Assembly (NCBI RefSeq): GCF_013387495.1
Contig: NZ_JABZEE010000035.1
Location: 1-64,000, forward strand
Direction: 5' to 3'
Source: Streptomyces sp. PKU-EA00015
Lineage (GTDB): Bacteria; Actinomycetota; Actinomycetes; Streptomycetales; Streptomycetaceae
Length of the DNA stretch: 64,000 nucleotides
Shown: in pieces, positions 35,129-43,807 of the stretch
Position numbering within the stretch: position 1 is the stretch's first letter
Layout of the letters: the number at the start of each line of letters is the position of its first letter
Translations under genes and position numbers: made by a program
The notes under the pieces: model-generated
Databases searched by the model: none
Seen by the model: the letters and a program-made list of their open reading frames with translations, nothing else
Told to the model about the DNA's origin: nothing

Positions 35129-35844
35129 TGGGGCGCACGGGAATGTCCAAGGGTCTGCGGGGCCTGATCGGCCCGCGTCACGCAGGGCACACCATGGCCG
35201 CCGACCACCTCGGCGCCCTCTCGCTCCCCGTCGGTGACGACGGGGTGGTCATCGGGGACGACGCCGAGGGACGTCCGCAGATGGTGGGCTTCCACCGCTC
35301 GACCCCCTACGAGGTGCTGCTGATCGGCGGCCTGTGGACCGCGCAGGTGCTGGCACTTCGCGCGGCGGGTACGGGCGCGAGGGTTGCGGTGGAGACCGGT
35401 CGCGCACGGGAGTGGAGCGTACTGGCCCAGGCGGCCGGCGCGGGCCTGGAGTGCATCACGCTGCACGACGTGGGGCGCGTGCCTCCGATGGGTGCGACCG
35501 TCGGCAGCCCCGTCGTGGTGGTGCGCGACTGCGGCATGCGGCCGCCGCGCGGGCGCGTCGTGTCGTCGCCGTGGCAGTCCGTACTGACCCTTCTGCCGTA
35601 TCTGAGTCCGGTGGCGCCGCGGTTGCTGCGGACCGCGACGCTGGTCGGCGTCCAGAGGGTTTCGCCGCAGGAAGCACAGCAGATCGGGCGCATCCTGGGC
35701 CTGGCCCAGGGTGAGGTCGAGGCTCTGCCGACGCTGGCGGACGGCGTCACGCTCTGGTGCGCCGGACGTGAGCGGCACTGGGTCATGACCAGCGCGACCG
35801 ACGCGGAGTCCGGCCTGCTCGGTGTGGCCCGCCGGATGGACTGA
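35128..35844 (+). CDS. Type VII locus protein of unknown function, coupled to eccE
   Basis: A 238-aa soluble protein starting inside the eccE stop codon. Its sequence (STPYEVLLIGGLWTAQVLALRAA...TGRAREWSVLA) suggests an alpha/beta fold, but no family was recognised. The C-terminus, VMTSATDAESGLLGVARRMD, is repeated in degenerate form 0.6 kb downstream at 36407-36466. Coupling to eccE suggests a role in the secretion complex. Confidence 0.75.
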   Translation: MGRTGMSKGLRGLIGPRHAGHTMAADHLGALSLPVGDDGVVIGDDAEGRPQMVGFHRSTPYEVLLIGGLWTAQVLALRAAGTGARVAVETGRAREWSVLAQAAGAGLECITLHDVGRVPPMGATVGSPVVVVRDCGMRPPRGRVVSSPWQSVLTLLPYLSPVAPRLLRTATLVGVQRVSPQEAQQIGRILGLAQGEVEALPTLADGVTLWCAGRERHWVMTSATDAESGLLGVARRMD

Positions 35845-36082
35845 GCCCGTCGCGCCGGTCCGCGGAGGTGAGAGCTCCGGCGGACGCACGACATGCGAAC
35901 CGCCCTGGGACGGCGTCCACGTCACCTCACGGTGGACGGTCCCGGAACTCGCCCACCAGGTCCGGCCTGCTGGCCTAGGATGTTCCACGGTGACGGAGAG
36001 CGACGCCGAACTACGCGGCGCCACGAGGCACTTGGGCCGTTCACCCGGCTGCCGGATGTCGGCTGTAGCGAAAGGAACCCTG

Positions 36083-36316
36083 ATGGGGAGCGCGCAGGAG
36101 AAGGACGAGCTGTACGCCCTGGACATCTCCGGCGTCGAATGGCAGGGCCCTCCGGGCACCAGTCCGGACGAGGAGCGGGTCGAGATCGCACACCTCCCGG
36201 GCGGTGCCGTCGCCATGCGTTCCTCGCTGGATCCGGACACGGTCCTTCGGTACACCGAGGCGGAGTGGCGCGCGTTCGTGCTCGGCGCACGGGACGGCGA
36301 GTTCGATCTTCGCTGA
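36083..36316 (+). CDS. DUF397 domain protein
   Basis: A 77-aa protein with the DUF397 pattern: Val-Glu-Trp after an initial strand (DISGVEWQGPP), VEIAHLPGGAVAMRSS, and the terminal TEAEWRAFVLGARDGEF. DUF397 proteins usually sit beside a helix-turn-helix regulator and act in developmental or regulatory pairs; no such partner is present here. The ATG at 36083 follows AAAGGAA; an upstream ATG at 36056 is less likely. A -10-like TAGGAT lies at 35976-35981. It separates the 35128-35844 gene from a copy of that gene's tail. Confidence 0.85.
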   Translation: MGSAQEKDELYALDISGVEWQGPPGTSPDEERVEIAHLPGGAVAMRSSLDPDTVLRYTEAEWRAFVLGARDGEFDLR

Positions 36317-36406
36317 GGCCTTCCTTCTTCGGCGGGGTCTCGGCCTCTTCCCATCGAGCCGGTGGCTCGCGACGCCCGGACAGGGTCGTGAGACCGCCGG
36401 TTCGTC

Positions 36407-36466
36407 ATGACGCAGGCCACCGACGCCGAGACCGGATTGTCGGGCAGCGCCCGGCGGATGGACTGA
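36407..36466 (+). pseudogene. Degenerate copy of the 3' end of the 35128-35844 gene
   Basis: This 60-nt stretch reads MTQATDAETGLSGSARRMD-stop, against MTSATDAESGLLGVARRMD-stop at 35785-35844. That is 15 of 19 residues and 43 of 60 bases identical, including the stop. Weaker similarity may extend some 25 nt upstream. No full gene precedes it. It appears to be the remnant of a duplication flanking the DUF397 gene. The rest of the 435-nt gap (36317-36751) shows no gene. Confidence 0.6.
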
Positions 36467-36588
36467 GTGGCTCCGGACCTCGGTGCAGTTGCGGCGGTTT
36501 GCCCCACGACGTTCTTCACACTCCGGCGTACCGGCGTCACATGCGGGCAGTGCGTGACGCACAGGACAGCGGCCGGGGGCGGGCGGGC

Positions 36589-36619
36589 CTGACGCAGTGG
36601 TGTTGTTGGCGATTAGGGT
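36589..36619 (+). promoter_or_regulatory. Candidate promoter for the EspI-like gene
   Basis: CTGACG (36589-36594) and TAGGGT (36614-36619) are separated by 19 nt and resemble a sigma-70-type promoter. They lie about 130 nt before the GTG start at 36752, which has a perfect AGGAGG ribosome site. Confidence 0.4.
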
Positions 36620-36751
36620 GGGTCAGGGCGCGGCAGAAGAACCCTCGGGCATGTTCACCGCGTCCTCAGGGGGAGAGCCGGGCCGATCGGAAGTCAACGG
36701 TGGCCCCCACCCACGACGGCACAAGGGTGCTCGACCACACCAGGAGGCAAA

Positions 36752-39733
36752 GTGAACGGCGATCGGGACGACATCCACGGGGGCTGGAACCTTCCCGTCG
36801 ACGAGTCCGACGCGGAGCCCGCCGAGCTGACGGGTGAGTTCACCATCGACTACACCCCGCCTGCCTGGTACACGCAGAACGCGTCGGGCGACACCTCGGG
36901 CGGCAGCACCGGTCAGCACACCCCGCCTCCGCCTCAGGGTGCTCCGGTCGCCGTGCCGGGGCTGCCCGCGGGCAGCGGTTTCGAGCCGAACTGGGCGCCG
37001 GCGCCGCATGCCCCGCCGGCGGCCCAGGAGCCCGGCCCCGCCATACCGCCGCCTGCCCCTGCTCCGGCCCCTCCGGCCCCTGCTCCGGCTCCGGCCCCTG
37101 CTCCGGCTCCGGCCCCTCCGGCTCCGGCTCCGGCTCCGGCCGAGCAGACGCCGCCGGCCGCTGCGGTCGCGCCCGCGGCGGACGACGCCTCGTCGCAGCC
37201 CTTCGGGGGCGGCGATCTGGAGAGCGGCGCCACCATGCGTTTCTCCCCCGCCGCGCTCAAGCGCGAGATGGCCGAACTCGCCGCCGCCAAGGACTCCGAG
37301 GACTCCCAGGGCTCCGCCGTCACGGAGGAGCCCGAGGCCACCGACAGCACCGAAGGCACTGAAGGTGCCGCCGAACCCGCGGGCGGCGCCGAAGCGGTTG
37401 AGCCCGCCGAGGCGCCCCTGGCCGTCGCGGACACGGACGACGACCCCGCCGAGCCGGCGGGTGCCTCGGACGGCGCCCCGGTCGACGCCTCGGCCCGCGA
37501 GGCTGCCGAGGACGCACCGGCGGACGACGCGGACCGCGAGGCCGATGCCGACGACGTCCAGGACTCCGTGCCCCAGGGCGCTCCGCCCGCCGCCGAGGTC
37601 CAGCCGTGGGCGCCCGCCCCGGCCGCCGCCGCGCCGCAGGGCGAACTGCCGCCGCTGCCGCCCGCGTACCAGCCCGCCGCACCGGCGCCCGCCCAGCAGT
37701 GGCCCGCGCCCACCGCCGACCAGTCGGCACCCTGGCCCACGCCCGCGCCCGGCCAGCCCGGCGGTTACGGATTCCCGCAGCCCGGGCAGCAGCCGCAGCC
37801 GCAGCCCGCTCCCAACGCTCCGGCGCCGCAGGGCGGTTACGGCTTTCCGCAGCAGGCACAGCCGGCGCAGCCCCTCCCGGCACCGGCTCCCGCCCCTGCC
37901 CCGCACGGCGGTTACGGCTTCCCGCAGGCAGCGCAGCCGGAACAGCCCGTCCAGCCGGCGCAGCCCGCCCCTGCCCCCGCCCCTGCCCCTGCCCCTGCCC
38001 CTGCCCCGCACAGCGGATACGGCTTCCCGCAGCAGGCACAGCAGCCCCAGCAACCGGGTGGTTACGGCTTCCCCCAGCCCGGGCAGCAGCCGCCGCCGCA
38101 GGCTCAGCCCGCTCCCCACACCCCTGCCCCGCAGGGCGCATACGGCTTCCCCCAGGCGGCGCAGCCCGGGCAGCCCGCCCCGAACGCCCCCCTGCCCGTT
38201 CCGGCCCAGGGACAGCAGCCCCAGCCCGGCCAGTCGCTCCCGCCGGCGGCCCACCCGGGACAGCTGCCTCCCCAGGCGCCCGCCCCACAGGCCCCCGGCG
38301 CGTCCGTCGACCCGCGTACCGGTGGCGCGTGGCCCACGCCCGTCACGCACGATCAGCGCGAGCGCTCCGTACCCGGTGCTCCCCTCGGGTACACGGCCGC
38401 CGTCGAGCTCTCCTCCGACCGGCTGCTGCGCAACAACAAGCAGAAGCCCAAGTCGAGCCGTAATCCCTCCAGCGCCGCCCGTTTCAAGATCGGCGGCAAG
38501 AAGGAGGAGGCGGAGCGGCAGCGCAAGCTGGACCTGATCCGGACCCCGGTGCTCTCCTGCTACCGGATAGCGGTCATCAGTCTCAAGGGCGGCGTCGGCA
38601 AGACCACCACGACGACCGCGCTCGGTGCGACCCTCGCCACCGAGCGCCAGGACAAGATCCTCGCGATCGACGCCAACCCCGACGCCGGTACGCTCGGGCG
38701 CCGGGTGCGCCGTGAGACCGGGGCCACCATCCGTGACCTCGTCCAGGCGATCCCGTACCTCAACTCGTACATGGACATCCGCCGGTTCACCTCGCAGGCG
38801 CCCTCCGGGCTGGAGATCATCGCCAACGACGTGGACCCGGCCGTCTCCACGACGTTCAACGACGAGGACTACCGGCGCGCGATCGACGTGCTCGGCAAGC
38901 AGTACCCGATCATCCTCACGGACTCCGGCACGGGTCTGCTCTACAGCGCGATGCGCGGAGTGCTGGACCTCGCCGACCAGTTGATCATCATCTCGACGCC
39001 GTCCGTCGACGGCGCGAGCAGTGCGTCGACGACGCTGGACTGGCTGTCCGCGCACGGGTACGCGGAGCTGGTGCAGCGTTCGGTGACCGTCATCTCCGGG
39101 GTGCGCGAGACCGGAAAGATGATCAAGGTCGATGACATCGTGCAGCACTTCCAGACGCGCTGCCGCGGTGTCGTCGTGGTGCCCTTCGACGAGCACCTGG
39201 CCGCCGGCGCCGAGGTCGACCTCGACATGATGCGCCCGAAGACGCGTGAGGCGTACTTCAACCTCTCGGCGCTCATCGCCGAGGACTTCGTGCGGGCCCA
39301 GCAGCAGCAGGGGCTGTGGACGGCCGACGGCGCCAGCCAGCCGCCTCAGGCCGCTCCGCCGATGCCCGGCCACCAGGGCCAGGGGCAGCCGCAGTGGCAG
39401 GGCCAACCCGTCCCGGGGCAGCCGATGCCCGGGCAGTCCTATCCGCCGCAGCCGCACCACCCCCAGCAGCCCCACCCCCAGCAACCGCAGCCCCCCTACG
39501 GCGGCCCGCAGCAGGGGTACCCGCCGCAGGGCTGGCAGCAGTCGCCGCCGTCGCAGGCGCAGTCCCCCGCGACGCCGGCCGGGCCGCCGCCCGGCGCGGC
39601 CGGACACTCCGGCGCACCCGGCGTTCCGGGGCAGCCGGGCGTTCCCGGTCAGCCCGATCCGCAGGCGCCCGTACCGCCGGCCGGATGGCCCCCGCAGCAG
39701 CCGCCCCAGGCACCGTCAGCCCCTCAGCAGTAA
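36752..39733 (+). CDS. EspI-like MinD/ParA ATPase with Pro/Ala-rich N-terminus
   Basis: A 993-aa protein starting at GTG after AGGAGG. The N-terminal motif GEFTIDYTPPAWYTQN is followed by about 500 residues of Pro/Ala/Gln-rich disordered sequence, including six [G/A]YGFPQ repeats (37763-38160). A MinD/ParA-type ATPase domain then starts near residue 600 with the deviant Walker A KGGVGKTT at about 612-619. A second Pro/Gln-rich tail ends the protein. The architecture matches EspI (Rv3876-type) of mycobacterial ESX loci, thought to modulate secretion with ATP level. It is monocistronic and followed by a perfect terminator. Residue Lys in the Walker A is intact, so ATP binding is expected. Confidence 0.85.
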   Translation: MNGDRDDIHGGWNLPVDESDAEPAELTGEFTIDYTPPAWYTQNASGDTSGGSTGQHTPPPPQGAPVAVPGLPAGSGFEPNWAPAPHAPPAAQEPGPAIPPPAPAPAPPAPAPAPAPAPAPAPPAPAPAPAEQTPPAAAVAPAADDASSQPFGGGDLESGATMRFSPAALKREMAELAAAKDSEDSQGSAVTEEPEATDSTEGTEGAAEPAGGAEAVEPAEAPLAVADTDDDPAEPAGASDGAPVDASAREAAEDAPADDADREADADDVQDSVPQGAPPAAEVQPWAPAPAAAAPQGELPPLPPAYQPAAPAPAQQWPAPTADQSAPWPTPAPGQPGGYGFPQPGQQPQPQPAPNAPAPQGGYGFPQQAQPAQPLPAPAPAPAPHGGYGFPQAAQPEQPVQPAQPAPAPAPAPAPAPAPHSGYGFPQQAQQPQQPGGYGFPQPGQQPPPQAQPAPHTPAPQGAYGFPQAAQPGQPAPNAPLPVPAQGQQPQPGQSLPPAAHPGQLPPQAPAPQAPGASVDPRTGGAWPTPVTHDQRERSVPGAPLGYTAAVELSSDRLLRNNKQKPKSSRNPSSAARFKIGGKKEEAERQRKLDLIRTPVLSCYRIAVISLKGGVGKTTTTTALGATLATERQDKILAIDANPDAGTLGRRVRRETGATIRDLVQAIPYLNSYMDIRRFTSQAPSGLEIIANDVDPAVSTTFNDEDYRRAIDVLGKQYPIILTDSGTGLLYSAMRGVLDLADQLIIISTPSVDGASSASTTLDWLSAHGYAELVQRSVTVISGVRETGKMIKVDDIVQHFQTRCRGVVVVPFDEHLAAGAEVDLDMMRPKTREAYFNLSALIAEDFVRAQQQQGLWTADGASQPPQAAPPMPGHQGQGQPQWQGQPVPGQPMPGQSYPPQPHHPQQPHPQQPQPPYGGPQQGYPPQGWQQSPPSQAQSPATPAGPPPGAAGHSGAPGVPGQPGVPGQPDPQAPVPPAGWPPQQPPQAPSAPQQ

Positions 39734-39754
39734 CGCGACAGAGGTCTGAACCAA

Positions 39755-39790
39755 TGAGGGCCCGCACCGACTCGCCGGTGCGGGCCCTCA
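39755..39790 (+). terminator. Terminator closing the type VII locus
   Basis: A perfect 14-bp stem, TGAGGGCCCGCACC (39755-39768) with its complement at 39777-39790, and an 8-nt loop. It begins 21 nt past the EspI-like stop codon. Confidence 0.9.
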
Positions 39791-39932
39791 GCGTATTCCC
39801 GCAGCCCACACGCGGTTTGAGCCACCATTGACGCGGCATGACCACCCTGATAAACCTTCGCTTCACCAGCTGGCGAACCCATGATCACCAACCCGCCTTC
39901 TCCGAGCGAGACATGACGCGAGGTCACCGTCC

Positions 39933-41828
39933 ATGGTCACAAAGGCTCCATTCCGCACCGTCCGGCAACGCCCCCGCAACCGACTGGTTCTCGCCGCATC
40001 GGCCGCCGCATCCGCGCTGGTGCTGTCCGGCGCGATCGTCCCGCACGCCCAGGCGCAGCCCGAGGGCCGCGCTCTGGGCCCGGCCCTGTCGAAGGCGGCC
40101 GGCGAGGACGACGGCAAGGACGGCAAGCAGGTCCTCACCGTCGCCGTCTCGCAGAGCGTGGACTCGCTGAGTCCATTCCTCGCCGCCCGGCTGGTGAGCA
40201 CCTCGATCCACCGGCTGGCGTACGAGTACCTGACGAATTACGACCCCAAGGACGGCCGGACCGTCCCCGGTCTCGCCACGGCGTGGAAGCCGTCCGCGGA
40301 CAAGCTCACGTGGACGTACACCATCCGTGACGACTCGAAGTGGTCGGACGGCAGGCAGGCCACCGCGGAGGACGCGGCCTGGACCTTCAACAAGATGATG
40401 ACGGACGAGAACGCCGCCACCGCCAACGGCAGCTTCACGGCCAACTTCAAGAAGGTCACCGCGCCCGACCCGAAGACGCTCGTCATCGAGCTGAGGAAGC
40501 CGCAGGCCACCATGACGGCCCTCGACGTGCCGATCGTGCCGAAGCACGTCTGGGAGAAGGTCGGCGACTTCTCGAAGTTCAACAACGACAAGCAGTTCCC
40601 GATCGTCGGCAACGGCCCGTTCGTCATCACGGACTTCAAGGTCGACCAGTACGTGAGGCTCCGGCCGAACAAGGACTTCTGGCGAGGTGCTCCGAAGTTC
40701 GACGAGCTGGTCTTCAAGTACTACAAGGACGGTGACGCCGCCGTCGCCGCACTGCAGAAGGGCGAGGTGTCCTTCGTCCAGGGCCTGACCCCGGCGCAGG
40801 CCGCCGCGCTGAAGAACGCGGAGAACATCAAGGTCAACGACGCCCCGGGCCGCCGCTTCTTCGCGCTGGCGACCAACCCGGGCGCGCAGTCCAAGGACGG
40901 CGGGAAGTTCGGCAGCGGCCACAAGGCGCTCCTCGACCCGGCCGTGCGCAAGGCGCTGTTCCACGCGACGGACCGCAAAACGATCGTCGACAAGGTCTTC
41001 CAGGGCCACGCCGTCGAGGGCGAGGGCTACATCCCGCCGCGCTTCACCTCGTACTTCTGGAAGCCCGAGGCCGGCCAGAAGATCGGCTACGACCCGGCGC
41101 GCGCGGCGAAGCTGCTGGACGACGCCGGTTACCGGAAGAACGCCGCCGGCAAGCGCACCGGCAAGGACGGCAAGCCGCTCGGCTTCCGCATCCTGTGCCA
41201 CGCCACCGACCCGAACGACAAGGCGATCGGCAAGTACCTCCAGGAATGGTGGGGCGAGCTGGGCATCGGGCTGAAGGTCGAGTGCCTGGACAACGTCTCC
41301 GACCCCTGGCTCAAGGGCGACTACGACCTGGCCTTCGACGGCTGGTCCGTCAACCCCGACCCGGACTTCGTCCTGTCGATCCACACCTGCGCCGCGCTGC
41401 CCGCCACGCCCAAGGACACCGGCGCGACCGACAACTTCATCTGCGACAAACAGTTCGACGAGCTGTACGCCCGGCAGGCCGCCGAGTACGACCCCGCCAA
41501 GCGCGCCGATCTGGTCCGTCGGATGCAGTCGCGGCTGTACGACACGGGATACATGAATGTCCTCGCGTATCCGAACGCGGTCGAGGCGTACCGTACCGAC
41601 CAGATCAAGTCCATCAAGACGATGCCCGAGGCCGCAGGCAACATCTACGGCCAGGACGGCTACTGGAGTTGGTGGTCGGCCGAGCCGGCGGCCGGTGACG
41701 GCGGCGGGTCCGAGGGCGGCTCCTCGACAGGTGTCGCGATCGGCGTCGGCGCGGTCGTCGTGCTGGTTGCCGCCGTCGGGCTCGTCGTCGCGATGCGGCG
41801 CCGTTCCACCGCGGAAGACCGTGAATAG
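39933..41828 (+). CDS. Peptide/nickel-type ABC transporter substrate-binding protein, membrane anchored
   Basis: A 631-aa SBP_bac_5 family protein that captures peptides or similar ligands outside the cell. It has an N-terminal signal sequence (about 17-40) with an AQA-type cleavage site instead of a lipobox. The typical GLATAW, YTIRDDSKWSDG and DPAVRKALFHATDR segments follow. A Gly/Ser-rich linker precedes a C-terminal membrane helix (about 599-620) and a basic tail. Anchoring by a C-terminal helix replaces the usual lipid anchor. It is the first gene of a five-gene operon; the next start is 3 nt after its stop. Confidence 0.92.
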   Translation: MVTKAPFRTVRQRPRNRLVLAASAAASALVLSGAIVPHAQAQPEGRALGPALSKAAGEDDGKDGKQVLTVAVSQSVDSLSPFLAARLVSTSIHRLAYEYLTNYDPKDGRTVPGLATAWKPSADKLTWTYTIRDDSKWSDGRQATAEDAAWTFNKMMTDENAATANGSFTANFKKVTAPDPKTLVIELRKPQATMTALDVPIVPKHVWEKVGDFSKFNNDKQFPIVGNGPFVITDFKVDQYVRLRPNKDFWRGAPKFDELVFKYYKDGDAAVAALQKGEVSFVQGLTPAQAAALKNAENIKVNDAPGRRFFALATNPGAQSKDGGKFGSGHKALLDPAVRKALFHATDRKTIVDKVFQGHAVEGEGYIPPRFTSYFWKPEAGQKIGYDPARAAKLLDDAGYRKNAAGKRTGKDGKPLGFRILCHATDPNDKAIGKYLQEWWGELGIGLKVECLDNVSDPWLKGDYDLAFDGWSVNPDPDFVLSIHTCAALPATPKDTGATDNFICDKQFDELYARQAAEYDPAKRADLVRRMQSRLYDTGYMNVLAYPNAVEAYRTDQIKSIKTMPEAAGNIYGQDGYWSWWSAEPAAGDGGGSEGGSSTGVAIGVGAVVVLVAAVGLVVAMRRRSTAEDRE

Positions 41829-41831
41829 TCG

Positions 41832-42881
41832 ATGAGCACCACGAGCACGACCGGCACGACCGCTGTGGCGCGGGCCCCCGAGGCCCGCGCCGCGAGCGGC
41901 CACGTACGCGCCTATCTCATCCATGCGGCGGGCAAGCTCGGCGGTGCGGCGGTCTCGCTGTTCGCCGTGCTCGTCACGAGCTTCTTCCTCTTCCGCATCA
42001 TCCCGGGCGACCCGGTGAAGGCCATGACCCATGGCATGCCGACGTCCGCGCAGCAACTGGCCACGCTGCGCCGCCAGTTCGGCTTGGACCAGCCGCTGTG
42101 GCAGCAGTTCACCGACTACTGCGGCAAGGCGCTGTCGGGTGACCTCGGCATGTCGTACCAGTTCCACGCGCCCGTCGGCGATCTGATCGCCCAGAAGGTC
42201 CCGGCGACGCTGCTGCTGACCGGCGTCGCCGTGGTGATCTACTCGGCGGTCGGGCTCTGGCTGGGCACGCGCTCGGCATGGCGGCACGGCAGTCTCGGCG
42301 ACAAGCTCAACACGGGTGTGGCGCTGACGCTGTGGTCGGTGCCCTCGTTCTGGCTGGGCCTGCTGCTGATCATCGTCTTCGCGGTGGGCATCGGCCCGAT
42401 TCCCGGCATGTTCCCGACCGGTGGCATGGAGTCGGGCAGCGAGAGCGGTTTCGCGTACGTCGCCGACGTCGCGCACCACATGGTGCTGCCGGTGATCACG
42501 CTGGTCGCGGTCGGCTACGCGCAGACGCTGCTCGTGATGCGTTCCTCGCTGCTCGACGAGATGGGCAGCGACTATCTGACGACGGCCCGAGCCAAGGGGC
42601 TGCGGGACGACTCGGTACGCCGCAGGCACGCCGTGCCGAACGCGCTGCTGCCCACGGTGACGATGGTCTTCATCAACCTCGGCCATGTGGCGGCCGGTTC
42701 GATCCTGGTGGAGACGGTGTTCTCCTGGCCGGGCCTCGGCGGCCTGTTCTACCAGGCGCTGAGCGTGCCGGACCTCCCGCTGGTGCAGGGCCTGTTCGTC
42801 GTGTTCGCCGGCGCGATGATCGTGATGAACCTCCTCGCAGACCTCCTGTATCCGCTGCTCGATCCCCGGGTGGGCCGATGA
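41832..42881 (+). CDS. ABC transporter permease, DppB/OppB type
   Basis: A 349-aa inner-membrane permease with about six hydrophobic helices. It shows the DppB-type start pattern (LFRIIPGDPVKAM) and the EAA-type cytoplasmic loop (YLTTARAKGLRDDSVRRRHAVPNALLP) that contacts the ATPase. It starts 3 nt past the binding-protein stop, and its own stop overlaps the second permease (ATGA), so the two permeases are co-translated. Confidence 0.95.
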   Translation: MSTTSTTGTTAVARAPEARAASGHVRAYLIHAAGKLGGAAVSLFAVLVTSFFLFRIIPGDPVKAMTHGMPTSAQQLATLRRQFGLDQPLWQQFTDYCGKALSGDLGMSYQFHAPVGDLIAQKVPATLLLTGVAVVIYSAVGLWLGTRSAWRHGSLGDKLNTGVALTLWSVPSFWLGLLLIIVFAVGIGPIPGMFPTGGMESGSESGFAYVADVAHHMVLPVITLVAVGYAQTLLVMRSSLLDEMGSDYLTTARAKGLRDDSVRRRHAVPNALLPTVTMVFINLGHVAAGSILVETVFSWPGLGGLFYQALSVPDLPLVQGLFVVFAGAMIVMNLLADLLYPLLDPRVGR

Positions 42882-43807
42882 CGACCACACCGACCGCTCC
42901 GGTCACCGACAGCCCGCGGTCCGCACGCTCGCTGGCCTGGGCGCGCCGCCGGCACTCTCTCGCCCGCTTCTGGAAGGCGTACCGCACGCACCGGGCCGGG
43001 CTGTTCGGGCTCGGCGCGCTCGCCCTGATCGCCCTGGTGGCGCTCGCAGCTCCGCTGCTCGTCGGCTCCGACGTTCAGAGCGTGACGAACGCGCCCGGCA
43101 CGGCACTGGAGGATCCGAGCGGCGAGTTCCCGCTGGGCACCGACCAGTTCGGCCGTTCGCTGCTCGGTCTGCTGGTGTGGGGTGCGCGGGTCTCGCTCAC
43201 GGTGGGGCTGCTGGCCGCGGCCCTTTCGGTGGCCATCGGCACCCTCGTCGGCATCATCGCGGGTCACTACGGCGGCTGGTTCTCCACCGTCCTGATGAGG
43301 ATCACGGACTGGTTCCTGGTGATGCCGGCGCTGGTGCTCGCGATCGTCCTGGCGACCGTCATGTCGAGGAGCATGTGGACCGTCGTCGTCGCCATCGGCG
43401 TCACCAGCTGGCCCACCACGGCCCGGCTCGTGCGCGCCCAGACCATCGCCGTCGAGTCCCGCCCGTACATCGAGCGCGCCAGGGCGCTCGGCGGCGGGCA
43501 CGCGCACATCATGAACCGCCACGTCCTGCCCAATGTGATGCCGCTGGTCCTGGCGCAGACCACCCTCGGCATCTCCAGCGCCATCCTCACCGAGGCGACG
43601 CTGGCCTTCCTGGGTCTCGGCGACCCGACGGTCGTCTCCTGGGGCGGGATGCTCCAGGACGCCCGTGAGGCGGGCGCCGTGTCGTCGGGCCACTGGTGGT
43701 ACCTGGCGCCGCCCGGTATCTCCATCGCCGTCGTGGCCCTCGCCTTCACCCTGTGCGGGCGCGCCGTCGAATCCGTACTCAACCCGAAGCTGGGGGCCGC
43801 GCGTTGA
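42878..43807 (+). CDS. ABC transporter permease, DppC/OppC type
   Basis: A 309-aa second permease of the system with six predicted helices. It has the DppC signature (HPLGTDxxGR-like FPLGTDQFGRSLLG) and the EAA loop (YIERARALGGGHAHIMNRHVLPN). The ATG at 42878 overlaps the preceding stop by 4 nt; upstream in-frame codons lie inside the previous gene. Its stop overlaps the TTG start of the ATPase gene. Confidence 0.95.
   Translation: MTTTPTAPVTDSPRSARSLAWARRRHSLARFWKAYRTHRAGLFGLGALALIALVALAAPLLVGSDVQSVTNAPGTALEDPSGEFPLGTDQFGRSLLGLLVWGARVSLTVGLLAAALSVAIGTLVGIIAGHYGGWFSTVLMRITDWFLVMPALVLAIVLATVMSRSMWTVVVAIGVTSWPTTARLVRAQTIAVESRPYIERARALGGGHAHIMNRHVLPNVMPLVLAQTTLGISSAILTEATLAFLGLGDPTVVSWGGMLQDAREAGAVSSGHWWYLAPPGISIAVVALAFTLCGRAVESVLNPKLGAAR

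Noticed and set aside
37763..38160. DNA tandem repeat in the EspI-like gene as a mobile or CRISPR-like element
   Set aside because: The repetition is at protein level (YGFPQ) with varying codons and in-frame spacing, so it is a repeat domain of the coding sequence.
36623..39607. 994-codon open frame opposite the EspI-like gene
   Set aside because: It is Arg/Gly-rich low complexity created by reading the Pro/Ala-rich gene in reverse; there is no ribosome site or domain.
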